A stretch of 64,000 nucleotides of DNA from Chrysopilus asiliformis (GCA_964034945.1 OZ035961.1:70667931-70731930); one strand, 5' to 3'. Shown: positions 12,991-26,868, numbered from the stretch's first letter. The notes: generated from the letters alone by a model not told the origin. A program made the numbers and translations.

Positions 12991-15900
12991 CTGACAGACT
13001 GACAGACTGACAGACTGACAGACTGACAGACTGACAGACTGACAGACTGACAGACTGACAGACTGACAGACTGACAGACTGACAGACTGACAGACTGACA
13101 GACTGACAGACTGACAGACTGACAGACTGACAGACTGACAGACTGACAGACTGACAGACTGACAGACTGACAGACTGACAGACTGACAGACTGACAGACT
13201 GACAGACTGACAGACTGACAGACTGACAGACTGACAGACTGACAGACTGACAGACTGACAGACTGACAGACTGACAGACTGACAGACTGACAGACTGACA
13301 GACTGACAGACTGACAGACTGACAGACTGACAGACTGACAGACTGACAGACTGACAGACTGACAGACTGACAGACTGACAGACTGACAGACTGACAGACT
13401 GACAGACTGACAGACTGACAGACTGACAGACTGACAGACTGACAGACTGACAGACTGACAGACTGACAGACTGACAGACTGACAGACTGACAGACTGACA
13501 GACTGACAGACTGACAGACTGACAGACTGACAGACTGACAGACTGACAGACTGACAGACTGACAGACTGACAGACTGACAGACTGACAGACTGACAGACT
13601 GACAGACTGACAGACTGACAGACTGACAGACTGACAGACTGACAGACTGACAGACTGACAGACTGACAGACTGACAGACTGACAGACTGACAGACTGACA
13701 GACTGACAGACTGACAGACTGACAGACTGACAGACTGACAGACTGACAGACTGACAGACTGACAGACTGACAGACTGACAGACTGACAGACTGACAGACT
13801 GACAGACTGACAGACTGACAGACTGACAGACTGACAGACTGACAGACTGACAGACTGACAGACTGACAGACTGACAGACTGACAGACTGACAGACTGACA
13901 GACTGACAGACTGACAGACTGACAGACTGACAGACTGACAGACTGACAGACTGACAGACTGACAGACTGACAGACTGACAGACTGACAGACTGACAGACT
14001 GACAGACTGACAGACTGACAGACTGACAGACTGACAGACTGACAGACTGACAGACTGACAGACTGACAGACTGACAGACTGACAGACTGACAGACTGACA
14101 GACTGACAGACTGACAGACTGACAGACTGACAGACTGACAGACTGACAGACTGACAGACTGACAGACTGACAGACTGACAGACTGACAGACTGACAGACT
14201 GACAGACTGACAGACTGACAGACTGACAGACTGACAGACTGACAGACTGACAGACTGACAGACTGACAGACTGACAGACTGACAGACTGACAGACTGACA
14301 GACTGACAGACTGACAGACTGACAGACTGACAGACTGACAGACTGACAGACTGACAGACTGACAGACTGACAGACTGACAGACTGACAGACTGACAGACT
14401 GACAGACTGACAGACTGACAGACTGACAGACTGACAGACTGACAGACTGACAGACTGACAGACTGACAGACTGACAGACTGACAGACTGACAGACTGACA
14501 GACTGACAGACTGACAGACTGACAGACTGACAGACTGACAGACTGACAGACTGACAGACTGACAGACTGACAGACTGACAGACTGACAGACTGACAGACT
14601 GACAGACTGACAGACTGACAGACTGACAGACTGACAGACTGACAGACTGACAGACTGACAGACTGACAGACTGACAGACTGACAGACTGACAGACTGACA
14701 GACTGACAGACTGACAGACTGACAGACTGACAGACTGACAGACTGACAGACTGACAGACTGACAGACTGACAGACTGACAGACTGACAGACTGACAGACT
14801 GACAGACTGACAGACTGACAGACTGACAGACTGACAGACTGACAGACTGACAGACTGACAGACTGACAGACTGACAGACTGACAGACTGACAGACTGACA
14901 GACTGACAGACTGACAGACTGACAGACTGACAGACTGACAGACTGACAGACTGACAGACTGACAGACTGACAGACTGACAGACTGACAGACTGACAGACT
15001 GACAGACTGACAGACTGACAGACTGACAGACTGACAGACTGACAGACTGACAGACTGACAGACTGACAGACTGACAGACTGACAGACTGACAGACTGACA
15101 GACTGACAGACTGACAGACTGACAGACTGACAGACTGACAGACTGACAGACTGACAGACTGACAGACTGACAGACTGACAGACTGACAGACTGACAGACT
15201 GACAGACTGACAGACTGACAGACTGACAGACTGACAGACTGACAGACTGACAGACTGACAGACTGACAGACTGACAGACTGACAGACTGACAGACTGACA
15301 GACTGACAGACTGACAGACTGACAGACTGACAGACTGACAGACTGACAGACTGACAGACTGACAGACTGACAGACTGACAGACTGACAGACTGACAGACT
15401 GACAGACTGACAGACTGACAGACTGACAGACTGACAGACTGACAGACTGACAGACTGACAGACTGACAGACTGACAGACTGACAGACTGACAGACTGACA
15501 GACTGACAGACTGACAGACTGACAGACTGACAGACTGACAGACTGACAGACTGACAGACTGACAGACTGACAGACTGACAGACTGACAGACTGACAGACT
15601 GACAGACTGACAGACTGACAGACTGACAGACTGACAGACTGACAGACTGACAGACTGACAGACTGACAGACTGACAGACTGACAGACTGACAGACTGACA
15701 GACTGACAGACTGACAGACTGACAGACTGACAGACTGACAGACTGACAGACTGACAGACTGACAGACTGACAGACTGACAGACTGACAGACTGACAGACT
15801 GACAGACTGACAGACTGACAGACTGACAGACTGACAGACTGACAGACTGACAGACTGACAGACTGACAGACTGACAGACTGACAGACTGACAGACTGACA

Positions 15901-18900
15901 GACTGACAGACTGACAGACTGACAGACTGACAGACTGACAGACTGACAGACTGACAGACTGACAGACTGACAGACTGACAGACTGACAGACTGACAGACT
16001 GACAGACTGACAGACTGACAGACTGACAGACTGACAGACTGACAGACTGACAGACTGACAGACTGACAGACTGACAGACTGACAGACTGACAGACTGACA
16101 GACTGACAGACTGACAGACTGACAGACTGACAGACTGACAGACTGACAGACTGACAGACTGACAGACTGACAGACTGACAGACTGACAGACTGACAGACT
16201 GACAGACTGACAGACTGACAGACTGACAGACTGACAGACTGACAGACTGACAGACTGACAGACTGACAGACTGACAGACTGACAGACTGACAGACTGACA
16301 GACTGACAGACTGACAGACTGACAGACTGACAGACTGACAGACTGACAGACTGACAGACTGACAGACTGACAGACTGACAGACTGACAGACTGACAGACT
16401 GACAGACTGACAGACTGACAGACTGACAGACTGACAGACTGACAGACTGACAGACTGACAGACTGACAGACTGACAGACTGACAGACTGACAGACTGACA
16501 GACTGACAGACTGACAGACTGACAGACTGACAGACTGACAGACTGACAGACTGACAGACTGACAGACTGACAGACTGACAGACTGACAGACTGACAGACT
16601 GACAGACTGACAGACTGACAGACTGACAGACTGACAGACTGACAGACTGACAGACTGACAGACTGACAGACTGACAGACTGACAGACTGACAGACTGACA
16701 GACTGACAGACTGACAGACTGACAGACTGACAGACTGACAGACTGACAGACTGACAGACTGACAGACTGACAGACTGACAGACTGACAGACTGACAGACT
16801 GACAGACTGACAGACTGACAGACTGACAGACTGACAGACTGACAGACTGACAGACTGACAGACTGACAGACTGACAGACTGACAGACTGACAGACTGACA
16901 GACTGACAGACTGACAGACTGACAGACTGACAGACTGACAGACTGACAGACTGACAGACTGACAGACTGACAGACTGACAGACTGACAGACTGACAGACT
17001 GACAGACTGACAGACTGACAGACTGACAGACTGACAGACTGACAGACTGACAGACTGACAGACTGACAGACTGACAGACTGACAGACTGACAGACTGACA
17101 GACTGACAGACTGACAGACTGACAGACTGACAGACTGACAGACTGACAGACTGACAGACTGACAGACTGACAGACTGACAGACTGACAGACTGACAGACT
17201 GACAGACTGACAGACTGACAGACTGACAGACTGACAGACTGACAGACTGACAGACTGACAGACTGACAGACTGACAGACTGACAGACTGACAGACTGACA
17301 GACTGACAGACTGACAGACTGACAGACTGACAGACTGACAGACTGACAGACTGACAGACTGACAGACTGACAGACTGACAGACTGACAGACTGACAGACT
17401 GACAGACTGACAGACTGACAGACTGACAGACTGACAGACTGACAGACTGACAGACTGACAGACTGACAGACTGACAGACTGACAGACTGACAGACTGACA
17501 GACTGACAGACTGACAGACTGACAGACTGACAGACTGACAGACTGACAGACTGACAGACTGACAGACTGACAGACTGACAGACTGACAGACTGACAGACT
17601 GACAGACTGACAGACTGACAGACTGACAGACTGACAGACTGACAGACTGACAGACTGACAGACTGACAGACTGACAGACTGACAGACTGACAGACTGACA
17701 GACTGACAGACTGACAGACTGACAGACTGACAGACTGACAGACTGACAGACTGACAGACTGACAGACTGACAGACTGACAGACTGACAGACTGACAGACT
17801 GACAGACTGACAGACTGACAGACTGACAGACTGACAGACTGACAGACTGACAGACTGACAGACTGACAGACTGACAGACTGACAGACTGACAGACTGACA
17901 GACTGACAGACTGACAGACTGACAGACTGACAGACTGACAGACTGACAGACTGACAGACTGACAGACTGACAGACTGACAGACTGACAGACTGACAGACT
18001 GACAGACTGACAGACTGACAGACTGACAGACTGACAGACTGACAGACTGACAGACTGACAGACTGACAGACTGACAGACTGACAGACTGACAGACTGACA
18101 GACTGACAGACTGACAGACTGACAGACTGACAGACTGACAGACTGACAGACTGACAGACTGACAGACTGACAGACTGACAGACTGACAGACTGACAGACT
18201 GACAGACTGACAGACTGACAGACTGACAGACTGACAGACTGACAGACTGACAGACTGACAGACTGACAGACTGACAGACTGACAGACTGACAGACTGACA
18301 GACTGACAGACTGACAGACTGACAGACTGACAGACTGACAGACTGACAGACTGACAGACTGACAGACTGACAGACTGACAGACTGACAGACTGACAGACT
18401 GACAGACTGACAGACTGACAGACTGACAGACTGACAGACTGACAGACTGACAGACTGACAGACTGACAGACTGACAGACTGACAGACTGACAGACTGACA
18501 GACTGACAGACTGACAGACTGACAGACTGACAGACTGACAGACTGACAGACTGACAGACTGACAGACTGACAGACTGACAGACTGACAGACTGACAGACT
18601 GACAGACTGACAGACTGACAGACTGACAGACTGACAGACTGACAGACTGACAGACTGACAGACTGACAGACTGACAGACTGACAGACTGACAGACTGACA
18701 GACTGACAGACTGACAGACTGACAGACTGACAGACTGACAGACTGACAGACTGACAGACTGACAGACTGACAGACTGACAGACTGACAGACTGACAGACT
18801 GACAGACTGACAGACTGACAGACTGACAGACTGACAGACTGACAGACTGACAGACTGACAGACTGACAGACTGACAGACTGACAGACTGACAGACTGACA

Positions 18901-21244
18901 GACTGACAGACTGACAGACTGACAGACTGACAGACTGACAGACTGACAGACTGACAGACTGACAGACTGACAGACTGACAGACTGACAGACTGACAGACT
19001 GACAGACTGACAGACTGACAGACTGACAGACTGACAGACTGACAGACTGACAGACTGACAGACTGACAGACTGACAGACTGACAGACTGACAGACTGACA
19101 GACTGACAGACTGACAGACTGACAGACTGACAGACTGACAGACTGACAGACTGACAGACTGACAGACTGACAGACTGACAGACTGACAGACTGACAGACT
19201 GACAGACTGACAGACTGACAGACTGACAGACTGACAGACTGACAGACTGACAGACTGACAGACTGACAGACTGACAGACTGACAGACTGACAGACTGACA
19301 GACTGACAGACTGACAGACTGACAGACTGACAGACTGACAGACTGACAGACTGACAGACTGACAGACTGACAGACTGACAGTCTGACAGTCTGACAGTCT
19401 GACAGTCTGACAGTCTGACAGACTGACAGACTGACAGACTGACAGACTGACAGACTGACAGACTGACAGACTGACAGACTGACAGACTGACAGACTGACA
19501 GACTGACAGACTGACAGACTGACAGACTGACAGACTGACAGACTGACAGACTGACAGACTGACAGACTGACAGACTGACAGACTGACAGACTGACAGACT
19601 GACAGACTGACAGACTGACAGACTGACAGACTGACAGACTGACAGACTGACAGACTGACAGACTGACAGACTGACAGACTGACAGACTGACAGACTGACA
19701 GACTGACAGACTGACAGACTGACAGACTGACAGACTGACAGACTGACAGACTGACAGACTGACAGACTGACAGACTGACAGACTGACAGACTGACAGACT
19801 GACAGACTGACAGACTGACAGACTGACAGACTGACAGACTGACAGACTGACAGACTGACAGACTGACAGACTGACAGACTGACAGACTGACAGACTGACA
19901 GACTGACAGACTGACAGACTGACAGACTGACAGACTGACAGACTGACAGACTGACAGACTGACAGACTGACAGACTGACAGACTGACAGACTGACAGACT
20001 GACAGACTGACAGACTGACAGACTGACAGACTGACAGACTGACAGACTGACAGACTGACAGACTGACAGACTGACAGACTGACAGACTGACAGACTGACA
20101 GACTGACAGACTGACAGACTGACAGACTGACAGACTGACAGACTGACAGACTGACAGACTGACAGACTGACAGACTGACAGACTGACAGACTGACAGACT
20201 GACAGACTGACAGACTGACAGACTGACAGACTGACAGACTGACAGACTGACAGACTGACAGACTGACAGACTGACAGACTGACAGACTGACAGACTGACA
20301 GACTGACAGACTGACAGACTGACAGACTGACAGACTGACAGACTGACAGACTGACAGACTGACAGACTGACAGACTGACAGACTGACAGACTGACAGACT
20401 GACAGACTGACAGACTGACAGACTGACAGACTGACAGACTGACAGACTGACAGACTGACAGACTGACAGACTGACAGACTGACAGACTGACAGACTGACA
20501 GACTGACAGACTGACAGACTGACAGACTGACAGACTGACAGACTGACAGACTGACAGACTGACAGACTGACAGACTGACAGACTGACAGACTGACAGACT
20601 GACAGACTGACAGACTGACAGACTGACAGACTGACAGACTGACAGACTGACAGACTGACAGACTGACAGACTGACAGACTGACAGACTGACAGACTGACA
20701 GACTGACAGACTGACAGACTGACAGACTGACAGACTGACAGACTGACAGACTGACAGACTGACAGACTGACAGACTGACAGACTGACAGACTGACAGACT
20801 GACAGACTGACAGACTGACAGACTGACAGACTGACAGACTGACAGACTGACAGACTGACAGACTGACAGACTGACAGACTGACAGACTGACAGACTGACA
20901 GACTGACAGACTGACAGACTGACAGACTGACAGACTGACAGACTGACAGACTGACAGACTGACAGACTGACAGACTGACAGACTGACAGACTGACAGACT
21001 GACAGACTGACAGACTGACAGACTGACAGACTGACAGACTGACAGACTGACAGACTGACAGACTGACAGACTGACAGACTGACAGACTGACAGACTGACA
21101 GACTGACAGACTGACAGACTGACAGACTGACAGACTGACAGACTGACAGACTGACAGACTGACAGACTGACAGACTGACAGACTGACAGACTGACAGACT
21201 GACAGACTGACAGACTGACAGACTGACAGACTGACAGACTGACA

Positions 21245-21275
<31 letters not shown>

Positions 21276-22336
21276 AGACTGACAGACTGACAGACTGACA
21301 GACTGACAGACTGACAGACTGACAGACTGACAGACTGACAGACTGACAGACTGACAGACTGACAGACTGACAGACTGACAGACTGACAGACTGACAGACT
21401 GACAGACTGACAGACTGACAGACTGACAGACTGACAGACTGACAGACTGACAGACTGACAGACTGACAGACTGACAGACTGACAGACTGACAGACTGACA
21501 GACTGACAGACTGACAGACTGACAGACTGACAGACTGACAGACTGACAGACTGACAGACTGACAGACTGACAGACTGACAGACTGACAGACTGACAGACT
21601 GACAGACTGACAGACTGACAGACTGACAGACTGACAGACTGACAGACTGACAGACTGACAGACTGACAGACTGACAGACTGACAGACAGACTGACAGACT
21701 GACAGACTGACAGACTGACAGACTGACAGACTGACAGACTGACAGACTGACAGACTGACAGACAGACTGACAGACTGACAGACTGACAGACTGACAGACT
21801 GACAGACTGACAGACTGACAGACTGACAGACTGACAGACTGACAGACTGACAGACTGACAGACTGACAGACTGACAGACTGACAGACTGACAGACTGACA
21901 GACTGACAGACTGACAGACTGACAGACTGACAGACTGACAGACTGACAGACTGACAGACTGACAGACTGACAGACTGACAGACTGACAGACTGACAGACT
22001 GACAGACTGACAGACTGACAGACTGACAGACTGACAGACTGACAGACTGACAGACTGACAGACTGACAGACTGACAGACAGACTGACAGACTGACAGACA
22101 GACTGACAGACTGACAGACAGACTGACAGACAGACTGACAGACAGACTGACAGACAGACTGACAGACTGACAGACAGACTGACAGACAGACTGACAGACA
22201 GACTGACAGACTGACAGACTGACAGACTGACAGACTGACAGACTGACAGACTGACAGACTGACAGACTGACAGACTGACAGACTGACAGAATGACAGACA
22301 GACTGACAGACAGACAGACTGACAGACAGAAAGACA
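12989..22336. repeat. ACAGACTG megasatellite, right block
   Basis: The same 8-mer array continues for 9.3 kb after the LINE. Visible variants are five A-to-T units (19378-19417), a run of five ACTG 4-mers (21246-21265), and occasional 12-mer units (ACAGACAGACTG) from about 21680. From about 22076 to 22336 the 12-mers dominate and base changes appear, giving the frayed edge expected where homogenisation is weakest. The array stops in a T-rich stretch at about 22337. Confidence 0.96.
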
Positions 22337-22460
22337 TTTTTTTTAATATGACTCCAATCGACTCAGGAGTGATCGGGAAATGTTTTTTAGGCAAAATTAA
22401 GAGGTCGAAATTTTTCATGAATACAATACTTTATTATACTCCGTAGAAGAAAGTAATTAT
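22337..22460 (-). repeat. Dispersed repeat bordering the satellite
   Basis: The reverse complement of this stretch matches 56893-57010 over about 110 bp with few differences (shared stretches such as CGATCACTCCTGAGTCGATT). In both copies the match runs directly into TGTCTTTCTGT followed by GTCAGTCT-like units. Here that simple repeat is the megasatellite; at 57 kb it is only about 30 bp. The satellite therefore appears to sit at the simple-repeat position of a dispersed element. The other flank should lie beyond the left end of this window. Confidence 0.85.
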
Positions 22461-22918
22461 GAAATACTTTTTCTTGAATGAAATTTTTAATAAACCAAAT
22501 GATTTTTCTTATATTTTATGGAGTTTTTCCTAGTTTTAATAAAAAATAGCACATCTCATAGATCTGATGAAGGAAATTTTTCTGAGTGTAAAGCCCAATT
22601 CAGACTATCGATTGCGATTACTATTACGATTGAGCTTCCTCGACCAATGACATCAAAGCTTTCATGTCCCTATTCTTGATATTGTACTATACAACTGGAT
22701 AATACAACGAAATTAAATTTAAATGGAAACAATGAGGAATCGGAAAATATTTTTTTAAACGAAACATCAAGTTTTGATCCCGAGAATCAATGGTGGATCT
22801 CATCGGAGTGACGCCATGATCTGTGTCACTGACCTGACCACGAAGGATGTGGATGGGGAGGAGAGTTAAAATTTCTCTATATAAGTGAACTAGGAATAAT
22901 TCTTCTATTTTAAAATTG
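22461..22918. other. AT-rich DNA with no recognised feature
   Basis: No coding signal, RNA gene or paired repeat was recognised in this stretch. Confidence 0.5.
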
Positions 22919-22920
22919 TA

Positions 22921-23827
22921 GGGTAGGAGCGGGCTTGTTGAATTACTTTTTAGAATTTAGGTTGTAGCGCGCACATAAAGTCACATATCGCTCCAATGGT
23001 TAAGCCATTCGATAGAGGGATTCCTTGACTACATTTCATAGAAGAACATTTTTTTAAATTTTTTATTAACTGCCCTCCAGCTCAATTTAAAGGGTGATTC
23101 AACATGCCCGCCGATTTGCAAGTGGTGCGGGTAAGTTGAATAATTGTAAGTTTTCATACTTAAGAATGAAAAAACGTTATATCTTAAGAAAAAAAAGAAT
23201 GAAATAAAGTATTTTATTAAGCAAAACAATTTTAATATACATTATGTAATGTAAATATGAAAAAAAAATGAAATTTACAATTTAGTTAATCGCTTATTTG
23301 GTTTTTTTAGTTGACCAATTTTTGATTGTTTTCCTGCTGCGTTTTTATAAAAAATTGAAAAAATCATCAAGAAACAAACAAAAATTGATAAAAGAACAAA
23401 GGAAATGTGAAACCAACGTCAAAAAACCAAAAAATACGTAAGAAAAAAATGATTCAACTTGTCCGCCAAGCCATTATTCAACTTACCCGCAATCCACTTT
23501 TTTGATATTTTCTCTTAGAAAAATCACAAAAACAATAAATTTGACTGTCCCACGAGGGTTTTTTAATTCTAGAGGTGTTGCACAACAAAAATTTGTATGA
23601 GAAATGGGTAAATCACTGTATAGTCTAATATTTACTTTTAGAGCCAAAAACACACATATTCCTGTCACTTACGATATAAATAAGGTATCGCTGTAAAAAA
23701 TTTATGGCAAGTAGAGGACATCAGTACTAACAACATACTAAAATTTCAAAAAAAATTGACTGAGTAGTTTTTTTAAATTTCGCAATAATTCAACATGCCC
23801 GGTAATTCAACATGCCCGCTCCTACCC
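22921..23827. mobile_element. 907-bp MITE-like element with TA duplication
   Basis: The ends are near-perfect inverted repeats starting GGGTAGGAGCGGGC(A/T)TGT and ending with the complement, flanked by TA (22919-22920 and 23828-23829). The TA duplication suggests Tc1/mariner-type transposition. The motif ATTCAAC(A/T)TG(C/T)CCG recurs inside in both orientations (near 23096, 23453, 23788), as in elements with subterminal transposase-binding repeats. No transposase is encoded; short frames inside are AT-rich and look random. Confidence 0.8.
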
Positions 23828-24018
23828 TACTATAGAGGAAATGTTTTATTTGAACCATTTATACTTTGTGAGGTTGTTTGCAGACTTAAGTCTAAATCTT
23901 AAGAATAGAAATCGTTTCGATAGAAGCAAAAATATTCCAATATGACCGATTATATTAAATTATTAAATAATTGCACTGTAGAACAGTGTTTTTATTATTG
24001 ATATTCTGTTAATGATTT

Positions 24019-24411
24019 CACTATCCAAATGAATAGTAAAATTATTAATCACATTGTAGAACAATATTGAAAAAATTGTATGTTATTGATATTCTGTAAA
24101 TAGATTCAAATAGATAATTAACTTTTCGCAAATATCTTCTTTCTAGTAAATGGGAAATATTTATGATAGTATTTTTAAATGATAGTAAAGCTCATGAACT
24201 TTAAAATAAGCTAAAAACTTTAAATAAGCTTCTACGATGATAACAGAATTTTCTGCGAATTTTTGAATGATAAATCCTTTAAGGATCAATTACTACATTG
24301 TTCGGCAGTATTTCTCAGCTCAAAATCCATTTATAGAATATCAATAACATACAATTCTTTCAAAATTATTCAACAGTGTTATTAATAATTTTACAATTCC
24401 AATGGGTAGTG
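24019..24411. repeat. Palindromic repeat with 83-bp arms
   Basis: The arms 24019-24101 and 24329-24411 are inverted copies with scattered mismatches (shared core GTATGTTATTGATATTCT), around a spacer of about 227 bp. A diverged extra copy of one arm lies just to the left (about 23960-24018). This looks like an old foldback-type MITE; duplicated target sites are not clear. The next 330 bp, to 24743, hold nothing I recognise. Confidence 0.65.
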
Positions 24412-24744
24412 ATGTAAAATTTTAATAACAAATGTTAAAATTTGTTAAAGTTGGCATGCTGTTCGGGACACACATGCAAATCAAAAGTTTTCTGAATGTG
24501 CTTCAACAGTGAATTATATTTTTGGTTTTAGTTCACTAAAATCTTAAAACTTGGTGTCGGTTTTGGTTCGCTCAAAAATTCAATCATTCAATGGTTTTTA
24601 TTTCCTAGATGAATGCGTTTCTAGATAATATTCATCATTAGAGTTTTAGTTAGAGGCCATGCAGAGTATTTTTACTTTCCTCTGCATCTCTAAGAATGAA
24701 AGTATTGAATTCATTATGGTGACCAACTCGAGACCGACGGCATA

Positions 24745-25001
24745 TCGTCGGCTAAAAGTGAAATTGTGCTAAGTCCATTTGGTATAATTTTCCAGAAGAG
24801 CAATGAAAACCTTGTTAAATTGTTTTAATTCTCTTTCAATACACTGAGTTTTCTTTAAATGAGAAAAATTGGGCTCAGTTTTCTTTAAATGAGACTCTGT
24901 TTTCTTTAAATGAAAATTAAAATGATTTAACAAGGTTTTTTATTGCTCTTCTGTCAAATTTGGTATAATGGACTTAGCACGATTTCACTTTTAGCCGACG
25001 A
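24745..25001. mobile_element. 257-bp palindromic MITE A, TA target
   Basis: Inverted ends begin TCGTCGGCTAAAAGTGAAAT and extend about 85 bp inward, flanked by TA on both sides. Three internal copies of TTTTCTTTAAATGA occur in the middle. A truncated copy in the same window lies at 25309-25522. There is no coding capacity. Confidence 0.75.
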
Positions 25002-25003
25002 TA

Positions 25004-25249
25004 TCGCACACCTAGATCAAAACAGCGTCAACTCAAAAAAAAAATCCTTTCAGAAATGACGAAAAACTCATTGTCGTGCCGTTGTACATAAAAGGAATTT
25101 GCTGCTTACTTAATTGCAGAGAAAACGCATTTAAAAGAAAAATTTTAGGTATTAGATATTAGATTAGGTAATGGATTTGGTATTGATATGTATAATTAAC
25201 TAAAAAATCTAAAATTTTGAGTTAACGCTGTTTTGATCTAGGTGTGCGA
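25004..25249. mobile_element. 246-bp MITE B with 35-bp inverted ends
   Basis: The ends TCGCACACCTAGATCAAAAC and its complement pair for about 35 bp around a short AT-rich core. TA flanks both ends (25002-25003, 25250-25251), and the left TA is shared with MITE A, so one inserted directly beside the other. Non-autonomous, probably of Tc1/mariner type. Confidence 0.75.
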
Positions 25250-25308
25250 TATAGAAACTTTCTGATCAATACGAAATACGTTTCAGGGAAAATAATGAGG
25301 ATATTATT

Positions 25309-25522
25309 CCAAATTTTCCAGAAGAGCAATAAAAAACCGAGTTAAATCATTTTAATTTTCATTTAAAGAAAACAAAGTCTCATTTACAGAAAACTGAGCC
25401 CAATTTTTCTCATTTAAAGAAAACTCAGTGTTATTGAAAGAGAATTAAAACGATTCAACAAGGTTTTCATTGCTCTTCTGGAAAATTATACCAAATGGAC
25501 TAAGCACAATTTCACTTTTAGC
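25309..25522 (-). mobile_element. Truncated inverted copy of MITE A
   Basis: The reverse complement matches most of MITE A (TTTTCCAGAAGAGCAAT near both ends, plus the TTTAAAGAAAAC motifs), but the last 20-30 bp of each end are missing or diverged. With MITE A and MITE B it makes a 780-bp stretch that can fold into a large compound hairpin. Confidence 0.7.
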
Positions 25523-25574
25523 TTCTTAGTGATGAGGGGCATGTTTGAAGCTATGCGTCAACCAAATATTTCCC

Positions 25575-25885
25575 CTACACACCTGCTATCTTCTTAACCG
25601 TTAAAGCAATGTTCACGCGGTTTTCGCCATTGGGCAGATCTTCCCCTAAGGAAATTTTCCGCCCACTAATATGACCTGGCGTATAAACCCCTCTCCTGCT
25701 ATTTCCTGAACCTTAAGGGCAATTTTGATGCGGTTTTCGCCATTGAGTAAGTTGTCCTCCAGAGAAAGTTTGCACTCACTAAATTTGTCCCCTTCTGTAC
25801 TTCTCACCTCTCCGCATGATATCTCCGGAACCATCAGGACAATTTTGGTGCGGTTTTCGTCATAAGGTGGATCGTCCCTATGGAA
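25575..25885. repeat. Three degenerate tandem units of about 113-120 bp
   Basis: The phrase GCGGTTTTCGCCATTG recurs at 25617, 25730 and (diverged) 25850. Each copy is preceded by a CTGCTATCTCCTGAACC-like phrase and followed by a GATCTTCCCC-like phrase. Related but more diverged units occur at about 53745-54000. No reading frame is maintained across units. I cannot name the family. The DNA from 25886 to 26240 holds nothing I recognise. Confidence 0.65.
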
Positions 25886-26240
25886 ACTTTAAATAAATAC
25901 ATACACAGTCCTAAGCAAAAATTAGCTTAAATGTTTGTGCTCTGTACTTTTTTAAATAGCCGCAACAGGAATTGTAACTAAAAATAGCAATAAAGAGAAA
26001 TACGTCTCATTCTTTGAGTTAATGCATCTTTTGTGGAAAATCATTGAAAAAACCTACCGCAAGCATGTCAAAATGTATTTTGAAGGCACCTTCAGCCGGA
26101 CTAATTTGAAAAATCCTGAACAAAAATTTAGTTTCTGGGACATAACAAGGTTAAATTCGGGGCTAACTCGAAAAGATATCATGCAATAGATTGCTTTTAT
26201 TTAAATGCTTTTAAAGCAGTATTTATTTAAAAAAAAAAAC

Positions 26241-26616
26241 AGGTGTCTGTCTCGTAGAGACGGCTAGAAGACGTGTATCCGCCTACAACGATCGCCAATA
26301 GATATTTAAGTAAGAAATTTTAGTGAAAAGGAAATTAAGGAAACAAATTTTTATTTAAAACATAACAAAAGCTATAATTGCCAATCTGGCAATTATTGAA
26401 AACCCGTATGGTGATTTAAGTTAACATAGTTTAACATAACAAAATACCCTAAACAATGCTTTAATGTAGGCCTCATCTTATAGCACAGTTTCTGTTCAGA
26501 TGTCACCACAAACTATCGAGTATAATCGATTGCAAATTTGTTATCATGGCAGCAAGCCGATTTTCTAATTTGTACCCCCATAACCAAAATCCAAGACGTA
26601 TCCACGTCAAAAATAA
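26241..26616 (+). mobile_element. Short DINE/Helentron-like repeat
   Basis: This 376-bp copy starts with GTGTCTGTCTCGTAGAGACG, which contains a small hairpin, then shares with 54201-54370 a stretch ending in the hairpin AATTGCCAATCTGGCAATT. Its right half matches 55441-55632 and ends in a GACGT...ACGTC hairpin. The 54-55 kb copy is the same element carrying about 1.1 kb more in the middle. Terminal hairpins, no clear target duplication and size variation fit Helentron-associated (DINE-1-like) elements; this class is an inference. Confidence 0.55.
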
Positions 26617-26868
26617 GAAATATATGCTCAATGTAATAAACCAATTCTTAATTTAAGAAATTATGGGAAATGGTTTTCTTAATATTAGAAATATTTCCTA
26701 TCATTAGGCATGGGTATTAATGAAAATGGTGGCAGAATTCCAAAACTTTTAAATTTATTTTATTTTATCAAACAATTTTGAATATTTAAATCTTGCATAA
26801 TAATTAACTTATATAATCGTCTCCATTGGTTGGGAAAAAAGTGTCGTGAATTTTTATTAAACCAAATA

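Noticed and set aside
1..22336. Satellite as telomere repeat or CRISPR array
   Set aside because: The unit is neither TTAGG nor similar. There are no spacers, and both sides of the visible edge are ordinary dispersed repeats.
12687..22418. A 3243-codon minus-strand open frame made of LSVCQSVS repeats
   Set aside because: It is the translation of the ACAGACTG satellite, whose complement has no stop in any frame. It has no promoter, changes frame family only at repeat defects, and starts and ends in unrelated sequence.
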